A DNA stretch of 64,000 bases. It comes from Panacagrimonas sp041603235. GTDB lineage: Bacteria > Pseudomonadota > Gammaproteobacteria > Nevskiales > Nevskiaceae. Of the stretch, positions 8,880 to 17,634 are shown piece after piece. Each line of letters begins with the position of its first letter. Position 1 is the first letter of the stretch. The stretch is taken from NCBI GenBank assembly GCA_041603235.1, contig JBFIES010000005.1:186001-250000 (forward strand), in the 5' to 3' direction. A program made the translations under genes and the position numbers. The notes under the pieces were generated by a model that was not told the origin of the DNA, did no database searches, and was given only the letters and a program-made list of their open reading frames with translations.

Positions 8880-9593
8880 ATGACCCGTCCTTCCGGCCGC
8901 ACAGCGGATCAACTTCGTGCTGTTTCCATTGAGCGCAATTTCACCTGTCATGCAGAGGGATCGGTGCTGGTCAGCTTTGGCAATACGCGCGTGCTGTGCA
9001 CGGCCAGCGTTGAAGAACGTGGCCCATCCTGGAAAAAGGACGGAGGCTGGGTGACGGCCGAATACGGCATGTTGCCGCGTGCCACACATACTCGTGGTCG
9101 TCGCGAAGCGGCGCAGGGCAAGCAGTCCGGGCGCACCCAGGAAATTCAGCGCCTGATCGGACGCTCCTTGCGGGCGGCGGTGGATCTGAGTGCCTTGCCC
9201 GGCCTGACCATCACGCTGGATTGTGATGTCCTGCAGGCCGACGGTGGCACGCGAACCGCCGCCATCACCGGCGCTTATGTGGCGATGGTGGATGCCGTCG
9301 AGAAGATGATGAAAAAGGGCAAGCTCAAGTCCAACCCCGTGCACGGGCAGGTCGCTGCCATCAGCGTGGGTATTTATCGCGGCGAGCCGGTGCTGGATCT
9401 GGATTACGCGGAAGATTCGGATTGCGAATGCGACATGAACGTGGTGATGAACGATGCGGGTCACTTCATTGAAGTGCAGGGCACGGCAGAGGGGCACGCC
9501 TTCCGCCGCGAAGAACTCGACAGCCTGCTCAATCTCGCCCAGGGCGGCATCGCCGATCTGATCAAGGCGCAAAGCGCGGCGCTGAAGGCCTGA
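8880..9593 (+). CDS. rph: Ribonuclease PH
   Basis: A 237-residue phosphorolytic exoribonuclease that trims tRNA 3' ends using phosphate. Hallmarks are the N-terminal RPSGRTADQLR, EYGMLPRATHTR, GRTQEIQRLIGRSLRAAVD, and the catalytic-core aspartates in LDCDVLQADGGTRTAAITG and LDLDYAEDSDC. The ATG at 8880 matches the family start (MTRPSGR). A TACAAT element at 8844-8849 could be its -10 box. rdgB follows 10 bases after the stop, a common pairing. Confidence 0.97.
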   Translation: MTRPSGRTADQLRAVSIERNFTCHAEGSVLVSFGNTRVLCTASVEERGPSWKKDGGWVTAEYGMLPRATHTRGRREAAQGKQSGRTQEIQRLIGRSLRAAVDLSALPGLTITLDCDVLQADGGTRTAAITGAYVAMVDAVEKMMKKGKLKSNPVHGQVAAISVGIYRGEPVLDLDYAEDSDCECDMNVVMNDAGHFIEVQGTAEGHAFRREELDSLLNLAQGGIADLIKAQSAALKA

Positions 9594-9603
9594 GGCCAGG
9601 CAG

Positions 9604-10197
9604 ATGCCAGACATCGTTCTCGCCAGCCGCAATGCAAAGAAAGCGCGCGAGCTCGAAGCCTTGCTGAGCCCCCTGGGCTGGCGCGTCCGTCCGGTCAGCG
9701 AGTTCTCTGATGTGGAGCCGGAGGAGACCGGTAGCACTTTCGTAGAGAACGCCCTGATCAAGGCCCGGCATGCGACGCAGGCATCCGGCCTGCCCGCTGT
9801 GGCCGATGATTCCGGTCTTAGCGTGGATGCGCTGGGCGGTGCGCCGGGTGTGCGCTCGGCGCGCTTTGCGGGCGAGCCCTCATCTGACGCAGCCAACAAC
9901 GCGAAGTTGCTTGCCGACATGGCCGGCGTTGCTGATGCGCAGCGGCAGGCACAGTTTGTCTGCACGCTGGTGATGCTGCGTTCCGCGCTTGACCCGATTC
10001 CGCTCATCGCCTCAGGCATCTGGCGTGGCCAGATTCTGCGCGAGGCCCGTGGAGAGCAGGGCTTTGGCTACGACCCCTTGTTCTGGGTGCCCGAGCATCA
10101 ATGTGCATCTGCCGAGCTGGCTCCAGAAATCAAGAACCGGATCAGTCATCGTGGCCTGGCGATGCAGCAACTGCTTGCATTGATCGCCGGCAGGTGA
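9604..10197 (+). CDS. rdgB: RdgB/HAM1 family XTP/dITP pyrophosphatase
   Basis: A 197-residue house-cleaning enzyme that hydrolyses dITP, XTP and related non-canonical purine nucleotides to monophosphates, preventing their entry into DNA. Motifs: LASRNAKKARELEALL (phosphate binding), ETGSTFVENALIKARHA, VADDSGLSVDALGGAPGVRSARFAG, and GFGYDPLFWVPEH. All usual catalytic residues are present and the length is standard. It sits between rph and hemW; its TGA overlaps the hemW GTG by two bases, suggesting translational coupling. Confidence 0.97.
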   Translation: MPDIVLASRNAKKARELEALLSPLGWRVRPVSEFSDVEPEETGSTFVENALIKARHATQASGLPAVADDSGLSVDALGGAPGVRSARFAGEPSSDAANNAKLLADMAGVADAQRQAQFVCTLVMLRSALDPIPLIASGIWRGQILREARGEQGFGYDPLFWVPEHQCASAELAPEIKNRISHRGLAMQQLLALIAGR

Positions 10198-11372
10198 GCA
10201 CGGCGGCTGCAGCGGCCAATCTGCCGCTCGCCCTGTATGTGCATCTGCCCTGGTGCGCTCGAAAATGCCCCTACTGTGATTTCAATTCACATGCCGTGCG
10301 TGCGCCCATTCCGCAGGACGCGTATGTCGATGCACTGATCCGCGATCTGGATTTTGAACTGCAGCAGGGTGAGTCACGAGCGCTCAGCAGCATCTTCTTT
10401 GGCGGCGGCACGCCCAGCCTTTTTTCCGCAGCATCAATTGGTCGGATTCTGGATGCAGCTGCAAAGCGGCTGCATTTTTCGGATGACATCGAGATCACGC
10501 TGGAGGCCAATCCCGGCACCGCGGATGCGGCGCATTTTTCTGGTTATCGAACGGCCGGGGTCAATCGCATGTCCATCGGCGTACAGAGTTTTTCCGATGC
10601 CAGCCTGAAGGCCATCGGACGCATCCATGATGGGGCCGAGGCGCATCGCGCAATTGATCTTGCCAGAGCGGCGGGCTTCGACAATTTCAATCTGGATCTG
10701 ATGTTTGCATTGCCGCAACAGTCCATCGACGCGGCGCTGATGGATTTGACGACCGCGCTGTCATTGGCGCCGCAGCATCTGTCCTGGTATCACCTGACGC
10801 TGGAGCCCAACACGGAGTTTGCGGTGCGACCGCCGCCGATTCCCGACTCGGATACCGCTGCGGACATGCACGATCAGGGCTGCGCCTTGTTAGGCGAGGC
10901 CGGCTTCGAGCACTACGAAACCTCTGCGTTTGCGCGGCCGGGGCGCGCGTCGCGGCACAATCTCAACTACTGGCAATTTGGTGATTACTTGGGCATCGGT
11001 GCGGGCGCCCATGCCAAGCGAAGTTTCATGCAAGCAGACGGCATGGATATTCAGCGACGTTCACGTCACAAGCATCCACGCACTTTCATGGAAACTGCGG
11101 GTACGGCTGCTGCGGTGCAGGAAACCCGGCAGGTCGAGCTGCATGAACGCGCTTTCGAGTTCTGCATGAATGCCTTGCGACTGCATCAGGGTTTCAGTCT
11201 GGATCAGTTTGAAGCGCGCAGTGGCCTGCCGTTATCGGCACTACAACCCAGACTCGATGAAGCGGTAGTCAAAGGCCTGATTCAAATAGACAGCGATGGC
11301 GTTCGCCCAACACCGTCGGGGCTGCGCTATCAGAACAGGCTGATCTCGCTGTTTCTGCCGGAGGCTGACTGA
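10194..11372 (+). CDS. hemW: HemW, radical SAM heme chaperone
   Basis: A 392-residue radical SAM protein formerly annotated as oxygen-independent coproporphyrinogen oxidase. The 4Fe-4S motif is CARKCPYCDFNSH (CxxxCxxC), preceded by ALYVHLPWC; then FGGGTPSLFS, EANPGT and SIGVQSF. True HemN has an additional Cys in the motif region, while this form fits HemW, which binds and transfers heme. The C-terminal HemN-like domain is complete. I chose the GTG at 10194, which overlaps the rdgB stop as GTGA; upstream in-frame codons would run into rdgB. A small zinc-ribbon-like gene overlaps its stop. Confidence 0.93.
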   Translation: MSTAAAAANLPLALYVHLPWCARKCPYCDFNSHAVRAPIPQDAYVDALIRDLDFELQQGESRALSSIFFGGGTPSLFSAASIGRILDAAAKRLHFSDDIEITLEANPGTADAAHFSGYRTAGVNRMSIGVQSFSDASLKAIGRIHDGAEAHRAIDLARAAGFDNFNLDLMFALPQQSIDAALMDLTTALSLAPQHLSWYHLTLEPNTEFAVRPPPIPDSDTAADMHDQGCALLGEAGFEHYETSAFARPGRASRHNLNYWQFGDYLGIGAGAHAKRSFMQADGMDIQRRSRHKHPRTFMETAGTAAAVQETRQVELHERAFEFCMNALRLHQGFSLDQFEARSGLPLSALQPRLDEAVVKGLIQIDSDGVRPTPSGLRYQNRLISLFLPEAD

Positions 11373-11560
11373 TGCTCGAAGAAGATCACATCACCTGTCC
11401 CTACTGCTGGGAGACGATCGCGGTTGACGTGGATGTGTCCGCCGGATCACAAACCTATACCGAAGATTGTTCGGTGTGCTGCAACCCGATCCTGATTCGA
11501 TTGCAGGTCAGCGGCGATGGCGAGACCTACGAGATCGAGGCAAGCCCCGAGAACGAATAA
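11372..11560 (+). CDS. CPXCG-motif cysteine-rich small protein
   Basis: A 62-residue acidic protein with two cysteine pairs, CPYCWE near residue 9 and CSVCCNP near residue 33, which probably bind zinc. This is the CPXCG family, common in gammaproteobacteria and without a known function. Its ATG overlaps the hemW TGA (TGATG), so translation is likely coupled. Confidence 0.85.
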   Translation: MLEEDHITCPYCWETIAVDVDVSAGSQTYTEDCSVCCNPILIRLQVSGDGETYEIEASPENE

Positions 11561-11576
11561 AGGCTGAAAATGCGCT

Positions 11577-11879
11577 CTAGTTGTCTTGCGTCGGGGCGCA
11601 GCGCTCGTCGATGCTGATCCGAGTGAATTCAATGCCGCCCGGCAGATAGGCAATCGCCAGCAGGCCCAGCGCCTTGTCGTCAGGAGCCACGGCCACGCGG
11701 CTGATCAGTTTGTTCTCAAGCGGACTGTCAAAGCGCGCCGCCAGGGCCAGCTGCGCACACTGCACCTGTTCGGCGGACAGGCGCTCGCTGAACTCGACGC
11801 GGTTCTGATTCAGCGCCAGGATCGTGGCCAGCGCCGCGGCCACGACCAGTCCTGCAAAAGTCAGCGCGCGAAGAATCAA
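11577..11879 (-). CDS. Hypothetical protein with one membrane anchor
   Basis: A 100-residue protein if started at the TTG at 11879, which overlaps the esterase stop as TTGA. Residues 5-24 form a single hydrophobic helix (ALTFAGLVVAAALATILAL). The rest (about 75 residues) is soluble, probably periplasmic, with two Cys. I recognise no family. The overlap with the esterase gene argues that the pair is one transcript and supports this start. Confidence 0.55.
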   Translation of the reverse strand: MILRALTFAGLVVAAALATILALNQNRVEFSERLSAEQVQCAQLALAARFDSPLENKLISRVAVAPDDKALGLLAIAYLPGGIEFTRISIDERCAPTQDN

Positions 11880-12553
11880 TCCGCCAGCACCGTGCTGAGC
11901 CAGTTGCCGATATCGGCGATTTCTTCCATGCACACCTCGTGTGCCATCGGATAGCTGTGCCAGTCCACCGTGTAGCCCGCCTGCGTCAACTGGTCACGAC
12001 TCGATTCGCCAAGTTGAATCGGCAGCACCGCGTCATGACTGCCATGGCACATCAGGATCGGAATATTCTTGTTGGCCTCTGATCCTTCGCTGGCCAGCGA
12101 GCCGCTCAGCGGCAGATACGTGGACAGGGGCATCAGGCCCGCGAGGCGATCCTTATGGCGCAGCGCGGTCTGAAGCGCGATGGCGCCGCCCTGCGAGAAT
12201 CCGGCAATGACGATCTTGTAGGACGGCACGCCGGCTTCGCGTTCTTCGGCAATGATCTGCTCGATACGCGCCTGCGAGGCACGAATGCCTTCTTCGTCCT
12301 GCAGGCCGTTGCGATCCAGGGACTTGATGTCGTACCAGGCGCGCATGGCCATGCCGCCATTGAGCGTCACCGGCCGCACTTCGGCGTGCGGAAAGATAAA
12401 TTTCACCGGCACGCCTTCCGGCAACTTCAGATGCGGGACGATGGAAACAAAATCATGGCCATCGGCGCCCAGGCCATGCATCCAGATGACAGTCGCCTTG
12501 TGTGCTTGATCTGGCTGAACGACGACGGCGGTTTCAGTTTCCTGGAGTTTCAT
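11876..12553 (-). CDS. Carboxylesterase/phospholipase family alpha/beta hydrolase
   Basis: A 225-residue cytoplasmic hydrolase close to Pseudomonas carboxylesterase II and to acyl-protein thioesterases. The motifs are WMHGLGADGHDF (oxyanion loop), the nucleophile GFSQGGAIAL, the acid in CHGSHDAVLP and the base in YPMAHEVC. It would cleave short acyl esters or lysophospholipids; the natural substrate is unknown. It is divergent from lptM-lysA across a 76-base gap. Confidence 0.9.
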   Translation of the reverse strand: MKLQETETAVVVQPDQAHKATVIWMHGLGADGHDFVSIVPHLKLPEGVPVKFIFPHAEVRPVTLNGGMAMRAWYDIKSLDRNGLQDEEGIRASQARIEQIIAEEREAGVPSYKIVIAGFSQGGAIALQTALRHKDRLAGLMPLSTYLPLSGSLASEGSEANKNIPILMCHGSHDAVLPIQLGESSRDQLTQAGYTVDWHSYPMAHEVCMEEIADIGNWLSTVLAD

Positions 12554-12600
12554 GGGGCAATAGGGTCTCGGGACGATAGAATGCGCGCCACCCTAATTGA

Positions 12601-12618
12601 TTCCCGCGTCCGCGGGAA
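12601..12618. repeat. Perfect inverted repeat in the lptM leader (REP-like)
   Basis: TTCCCGCG (12601-12608) and CGCGGGAA (12611-12618) form a perfect 8-bp hairpin with a 2-base spacer, just before the lptM start codon. The sequence resembles the short GC-rich REP-type palindromes scattered in many proteobacterial genomes. I found no second copy in this window. It could also act as a leader hairpin for lptM-lysA. Confidence 0.4.
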
Positions 12619-12629
12619 AGACCCGCACC

Positions 12630-12878
12630 ATGCTGACGCGCGCCGCACCACTGTTTTTTACGATTGCCCTTGGCTTCCTGCTGGCCGGCTGCGGCCAGTC
12701 CGGCGGCTTGTATCTGCCCGATGCGGATGACAAGGCTGTTGAAGATTCTGCAGCTGCGGACCACGGCGCAGCGCCGGCAAGCGCTGTTCAAGACGAAGAA
12801 GATGAAGAAGAGAATGATGACGAGGCATCCGATGTTGCAGATCAACCGCCGCCCGCTGAAGAGGGTGTCGCACCATGA
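12630..12878 (+). CDS. lptM: LptM-like small lipoprotein
   Basis: An 82-residue lipoprotein. The signal peptide ends LLAGC, followed directly by GQSGGLYLPD, the hallmark of LptM (YifL), which helps the LptD-LptE translocon mature at the outer membrane. The rest is a very acidic, low-complexity tail (runs of Asp and Glu) not found in short LptM forms. Its TGA overlaps the lysA ATG (ATGA), the conserved lptM-lysA arrangement of gammaproteobacteria. Confidence 0.85.
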   Translation: MLTRAAPLFFTIALGFLLAGCGQSGGLYLPDADDKAVEDSAAADHGAAPASAVQDEEDEEENDDEASDVADQPPPAEEGVAP

Positions 12879-14125
12879 GTGATGCTTTTCTGAGCCATCA
12901 GGGGCAGTTGTTTGCCGAGCAGATTCCGGTAGAGGCACTGGCCGAACGCTTTGGCACGCCGCTCTATATTTATTCTCGCGCCACCCTGGAACGCCACTAC
13001 CGCGCCTTTGATGAGGCACTTGCGCAAGTTCCGCATCAGGTTTGCTATGCGGTCAAGGCCAATTCAAACCTTGCCGTATTGGGCGTGCTGGCCAAACTCG
13101 GTTGCGGTTTTGACATCGTGTCCGAGGGCGAATTGCGTCGTGTTCTGGCTGCTGGAGGTGAAGCATCGAAGGTGGTCTTCTCCGGTGTTGGCAAGACCGA
13201 ACTCGAGATGCGCTACGCACTGGAGCAGAAGATCGGTTGCTTCAACGTGGAGTCCGAGTCCGAACTCAAGCGTCTCAATCGCGTTGCGCTGAACATGAAA
13301 ACCACTGCGCGCATCGCCCTGCGCGTCAATCCGGACGTGGATGCCAAGACCCATCCCTACATCTCGACCGGCCTGAAGCAGAACAAGTTTGGCGTGGATC
13401 TGCTCACCGCTGAGCGCCTGTATCTTGAGGCGCGCAACATGAAGGGCATCGAGATCAGCGGCATTGCCAGCCATATCGGCTCGCAGCTGCTGGAGGTTTC
13501 GCCGTATCTCGATGCACTGGATCGTGTGCTCGGTCTGATGGACCGGCTGCAGGAACAGGGCATCAGCTTTGATCACATTGATGTAGGCGGCGGCCTGGGC
13601 GTTCGCTACAAGGACGAGCGGACCACTTCGCCTGCCGACTGGGCCAAGGCTCTGTTGCCGAAGATTGAAGGGCGTGGGCTCAAGCTCATGACCGAGCCGG
13701 GCCGGGCCATTGCTGGCAATGCCGGCATCCTGGTCACGCGGGTGGAGCTCATCAAGAAGGGCGAAGACCGCCATTTCGCAGTGATTGATGCGGCCATGAA
13801 CGATCTGCTGCGCCCGGCCCTGTACCAGGCCTGGATGGACATCATTCCGGTCAAGCACAACGAGGCGGTTACCGCGCAGACCTATGACGTCGTGGGCCCG
13901 ATCTGCGAGACCGGCGACTTTCTGGGCAAGGATCGCGAACTCGCGATTGCAGAAGGTGACCTGCTGGCCGTGCGCACTGCCGGCGCCTACAGCTTCACCA
14001 TGGCCAGCAACTACAATTCCCGCGGACGCGCGGCAGAAGTGATGGTCGATGTGGATCGCGGCGTGCTGGTACGAGAACGAGAGACGTTTGACGATCTGAT
14101 TCGCGGCGAAAAGTTGCTGGACTAG
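12875..14125 (+). CDS. lysA: Diaminopimelate decarboxylase
   Basis: A 416-residue PLP enzyme that decarboxylates meso-diaminopimelate to lysine, the last step of lysine synthesis. The PLP lysine is in CYAVKANSN; HIGSQLLEVSPY, the glycine loop GGGLGVRY, EPGRAIAGNAG and the active-site cysteine segment GPICETGDFLG are all present. Length is standard. It is coupled to lptM by a 4-base overlap. dapF, which often follows lysA, is absent here; a DUF1643 gene follows instead. Confidence 0.97.
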   Translation: MSDAFLSHQGQLFAEQIPVEALAERFGTPLYIYSRATLERHYRAFDEALAQVPHQVCYAVKANSNLAVLGVLAKLGCGFDIVSEGELRRVLAAGGEASKVVFSGVGKTELEMRYALEQKIGCFNVESESELKRLNRVALNMKTTARIALRVNPDVDAKTHPYISTGLKQNKFGVDLLTAERLYLEARNMKGIEISGIASHIGSQLLEVSPYLDALDRVLGLMDRLQEQGISFDHIDVGGGLGVRYKDERTTSPADWAKALLPKIEGRGLKLMTEPGRAIAGNAGILVTRVELIKKGEDRHFAVIDAAMNDLLRPALYQAWMDIIPVKHNEAVTAQTYDVVGPICETGDFLGKDRELAIAEGDLLAVRTAGAYSFTMASNYNSRGRAAEVMVDVDRGVLVRERETFDDLIRGEKLLD

Positions 14126-14126
14126 C

Positions 14127-14642
14127 GTGAGCGGCACAAGCAAACGCGTCATCAGCGCTGATCCTTACGCGCAGCGAGATGCTGCTTTCAGTGACTGCCG
14201 AAAATATCGCTATGCGCTGTGGCGTCACTGGGGCGGAAGCCCGCACTACGCCATGTTCGTCGGGCTCAATCCCAGCACCGCAGACGAATTGCAGGATGAC
14301 CCCACCGTCCGGCGCTGCATCGGCTATGCCCGCGACTGGGGCTATGGCGGCATGTGGATGACCAATATCTTCGCCTATCGCGCGACCCTGCCATCGGACA
14401 TGAAGGCCTTTGACGAGCCGGTGGGGCCGGACAACGACTGGGCACTCAAGCTGCTGGCTCGGAACTCTGGCGTGGTGGTTGCGGCCTGGGGCACACATGG
14501 GGTTCATCTCGACCGCGCCATTCAGGTGCGCAAGCTCCTGCCAAACCTGCATTACCTGCGCCTGACCCAGGATGGCCATCCGGCGCATCCGCTCTACCTG
14601 CCCAAAACCTTGAAGCCGCTACCATGGTCGGCCCCGCGCTGA
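14127..14642 (+). CDS. DUF1643 domain-containing protein
   Basis: A 171-residue cytoplasmic protein of the DUF1643 family. The conserved features are the early CRKYRYALWRHW, FVGLNPSTADE, DDPTVRRC and the late GHPAHPLYLP. Function is unknown; members are often found near restriction or metabolic genes. The GTG at 14127 follows the lysA stop by one base, so it is probably in the same transcript. polA begins 60 bases downstream. Confidence 0.85.
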   Translation: MSGTSKRVISADPYAQRDAAFSDCRKYRYALWRHWGGSPHYAMFVGLNPSTADELQDDPTVRRCIGYARDWGYGGMWMTNIFAYRATLPSDMKAFDEPVGPDNDWALKLLARNSGVVVAAWGTHGVHLDRAIQVRKLLPNLHYLRLTQDGHPAHPLYLPKTLKPLPWSAPR

Positions 14643-14702
14643 GTTCATGTGCGTCGTTCCCGGACGCGGGGCAAGATCTTTGACACCGGAAGCCAAGCAA
14701 AA

Positions 14703-17447
14703 ATGTCCACGCCCCCTCTGATTCTCATCGACGGCAGCAATTGGCTGTTTCGTGCGTATCACGCATTGCCGCCGCTGACCGCGCCAGACGGCACCCCCAG
14801 CGGCGCGGTGTTTGGCATGAACAACATGATCAAGCGCCTGATCAAGGACTATCAGCCAGAGCGTCTGGCCGTGGTGTTTGATCCGCCCGGAAAGACGTTT
14901 CGCGAAGACATCTATCCCGAGTACAAGGCCAATCGCGGCGAGACACCCGAAGACTTGCGTCCGCAGTTCCCGCTGGTTGTCGAACTTTGCGAGGCAATGG
15001 GTCTCAAGGTTCTGCAGGTGCCGGAAGTGGAGGCCGATGACGTGATCGGCACGCTGGCAACGCGGGCGGCCAAGGATAAGCAGCCGGTGCTGATTGTGAC
15101 CGGTGACAAGGACATGGCGCAGTTGGTCACCGAGCAGGTTCATCTGCTGGACACCATGAAAAACCGGCGCATGGACCCCGCCGGCGTGGAGGAAAAGTTT
15201 GGCGTCACGCCGGAACAGATCATCGACTATCTGGCCCTGATGGGAGACGCCTCGGACAATATTCCCGGTGTACCCGGCGTAGGCCCCAAGACAGCCGCCA
15301 AACTGATTGCCGAGCACGGCTCGCTCGACGGCGTGATCGCCGCCGCTGAAGGCATCAAGGGCAAGATGGGTGAAAAGATTCGCGCCAGCATCGAGTTCCT
15401 GCCCATGTCCAAGGATCTGGCCACGATCCGGACCGCACTTGATCTTGAGCTGACACAGGAAGATCTCACCCCTCGCGGCGCGGATGAGGACAAACTCGAC
15501 GCCTTCCACAAGCGCATGGGCATGACCCGCGGCGCAGCGGCTGCGGTGGAAAAGGCAAAGGGCGTCGAGACACCCAGCGCCCCGGCCATGCCTGAACCTG
15601 CTGGCGATTCCGCACCGACGCAGGTTGAGCTGGTGACCGATGAAGACGCGCTGGAGAAACTCGCCACGGCGCTGGAGAACGCGGCGCTGATCTGCGTGGA
15701 CACCGAAACCGATTCGCTGGATTCCAACCAGGCCAATCTGGTCGGCTTGGCCTTTTCCGTGAAGGCGGGGCAGGGCTGGTATCTGCCTGTGGGGCACGAC
15801 TACCTCGGCGCGCCGGACCAGCTTTCTATGGAGGTGGTCCGCAAGAGGCTGGCCCCGATATTGAAGGACGCGACCAAGCCCAAGGTGGGTCAGCACATCA
15901 AGTACGACCTCAACGTGCTGGAGCGTCATGGCCTTGGCGTGCGCGGCGTGGCTTACGACACCATGCTCGAAAGTTACGTGATTGATGCCGTCGCCAATCG
16001 CCACGACATGGACACGCTCGCGCAGAAATATTTGGGCCACAGCACGATCAAGTTTTCCGATGTGGCCGGTAGCGGCAAGAAACAGATCACCTTCAATCAG
16101 GTGGCTCTGGACAAGGCAGCGCCGTATTCGGCAGAAGACGCCGACATCACGCTGCGCCTGCATGAGGCCCTGTTCCCGCGTCTTGAAGAAGTGCCCGAGC
16201 TGGCCAAGGTATTTTCGGAAATTGAAATGCCCCTGGTGCCGGTGCTGGCGCGCATGGAGCAGACCGGCGTGCACGTTGATGTGCCGCTGCTGCGCCGCAT
16301 CTCGGGCGAACTTGCAACGCGCATGGATGAACTGCAGGCCGAGGCACACAAGGTGGCGGGCATCGAGTTCAATCTGGGTTCTCCCAAACAGTTGGGAGAA
16401 ATCCTTTTCAAGAAGCTTGAGCTGCGCGTGGTCAGCAAGACCAAGAAGGGTGAGCCTTCAACCGCAGAAAACGTGCTTGAGGAATTGGCAGATGAACACC
16501 CGCTGCCGCGACTGATTCTGGATTGGCGCGGCATGCAGAAATTGCGCTCGACCTATGCAGAGCAATTGCCCAATGCGGTGAACCCCAAGACACGCCGCAT
16601 TCACACCAGCTATCACCAGGCGGTGGCGGCAACGGGACGGCTTTCGTCGCAGGAACCGAATCTGCAGAACATCCCGATCCGCACTGCGGAAGGTCGGCGC
16701 ATTCGACAGGCGTTCATTCCTGAAAAGGGGAACTCACTGCTGGCCATCGACTACTCGCAGATTGAATTGCGCCTGATGGCGCATTTCTCTGGAGACGAGC
16801 GCCTGGTAGAGGCCTTCAACAAGGGCCTGGACGTGCATCAGGCGACCGCCGCCGAGGTCTTTGATACGCCACTGGATCAAGTGGCCAATGAGCAGCGCCG
16901 TGCGGCCAAGGCCATCAACTTTGGCCTGATCTACGGCATGTCCGCATTTGGTCTTGCGCGGCAGCTCGGAATTTCGCGCAGCGATGCGGCGGATTACATC
17001 GAGCGCTTTTTCGGCCGCTATCCCGGCGTCAAGAATTTCATGGACGGCACACGCGATGCCGCGCGGACGCGTGGCTATGTGGAAACGCTTTACGGGCGGC
17101 GTTTGTATCTGCCCAATATCAATTCGAAGAACGCGCCGCTGCGCCAGTACGCAGAACGTACCGCGATCAATGCGCCTCTGCAGGGCACCGCAGCCGATCT
17201 GATCAAGTTCGCGATGATCGAGCTGCAAAGCTGGCTGGACCAGAACGCGCCTGAGATCCTGATGATCATGCAGGTGCATGACGAACTCGTGTTTGAAGGG
17301 CCGAGCCGGAAGCTGGAAGAACTTGCGCCCCGGTTGGCGGGTCAGATGTGCGGCATCCGCAAGCTGAAGGTTCCCTTGGTTGCGGATTACGGTCTGGGAG
17401 ATAACTGGGATACCACCCACGCCGAAACGCGTCACGCCAGCAGTTGA
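14703..17447 (+). CDS. polA: DNA polymerase I
   Basis: A 914-residue three-domain Pol I. Residues 1-300 are the 5'-3' exonuclease (LIDGSNWLFRAYHALP, VTGDKDMAQLV, GDASDNIPGVPGVGPKTA). About 310-510 is the 3'-5' proofreading domain with an intact DTETDSL motif (Exo I). The polymerase domain has the A motif DYSQIELR, the O-helix KAINFGLIYGMSAFGLAR and the C motif MQVHDELVFE. All active-site acids appear intact. It repairs and processes Okazaki fragments. I chose the ATG at 14703, where family homology begins. Downstream lies a small-RNA locus, then engB on the other strand. Confidence 0.98.
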   Translation: MSTPPLILIDGSNWLFRAYHALPPLTAPDGTPSGAVFGMNNMIKRLIKDYQPERLAVVFDPPGKTFREDIYPEYKANRGETPEDLRPQFPLVVELCEAMGLKVLQVPEVEADDVIGTLATRAAKDKQPVLIVTGDKDMAQLVTEQVHLLDTMKNRRMDPAGVEEKFGVTPEQIIDYLALMGDASDNIPGVPGVGPKTAAKLIAEHGSLDGVIAAAEGIKGKMGEKIRASIEFLPMSKDLATIRTALDLELTQEDLTPRGADEDKLDAFHKRMGMTRGAAAAVEKAKGVETPSAPAMPEPAGDSAPTQVELVTDEDALEKLATALENAALICVDTETDSLDSNQANLVGLAFSVKAGQGWYLPVGHDYLGAPDQLSMEVVRKRLAPILKDATKPKVGQHIKYDLNVLERHGLGVRGVAYDTMLESYVIDAVANRHDMDTLAQKYLGHSTIKFSDVAGSGKKQITFNQVALDKAAPYSAEDADITLRLHEALFPRLEEVPELAKVFSEIEMPLVPVLARMEQTGVHVDVPLLRRISGELATRMDELQAEAHKVAGIEFNLGSPKQLGEILFKKLELRVVSKTKKGEPSTAENVLEELADEHPLPRLILDWRGMQKLRSTYAEQLPNAVNPKTRRIHTSYHQAVAATGRLSSQEPNLQNIPIRTAEGRRIRQAFIPEKGNSLLAIDYSQIELRLMAHFSGDERLVEAFNKGLDVHQATAAEVFDTPLDQVANEQRRAAKAINFGLIYGMSAFGLARQLGISRSDAADYIERFFGRYPGVKNFMDGTRDAARTRGYVETLYGRRLYLPNINSKNAPLRQYAERTAINAPLQGTAADLIKFAMIELQSWLDQNAPEILMIMQVHDELVFEGPSRKLEELAPRLAGQMCGIRKLKVPLVADYGLGDNWDTTHAETRHASS

Positions 17448-17601
17448 GGTGGATTTGAGTGGTTTGAAAGGGTTTTGACGAGGCTGTTCGGACTGCGTTC
17501 AGGCTGGAAAAATCGGCCCAAAAGAAGATTAAAAAATAATCTGAAACAAGTCATGGGCTTGGCAGAATTTCAGGAAAATTATCCAAATTTTCGAAATCTT
17601 C

Positions 17602-17631
17602 GTGAACTTTCACCCGGATCGCTTCTCTAAT
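17602..17631 (+). promoter_or_regulatory. Candidate promoter of the polA-downstream small RNA
   Basis: GTGAAC (17602-17607) as a -35 and TCTAAT (17626-17631) as a -10, 18 bases apart, sit immediately upstream of the first hairpin of the small RNA. The boxes are partial matches, but the position would start transcription near 17637. Confidence 0.4.
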
Positions 17632-17634
17632 CCT

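Noticed and set aside
8802..10019. In-frame extension of the sufE-like gene to 542 codons
   Set aside because: The extension runs antisense to rph and rdgB; the SufE family begins at the ATG at 8801.
14619..16349. 576-codon minus-strand open frame across polA
   Set aside because: Lies entirely opposite polA, whose domains are complete; the frame is rich in His, Gln and Arg as expected for the antisense of GC-rich coding DNA.
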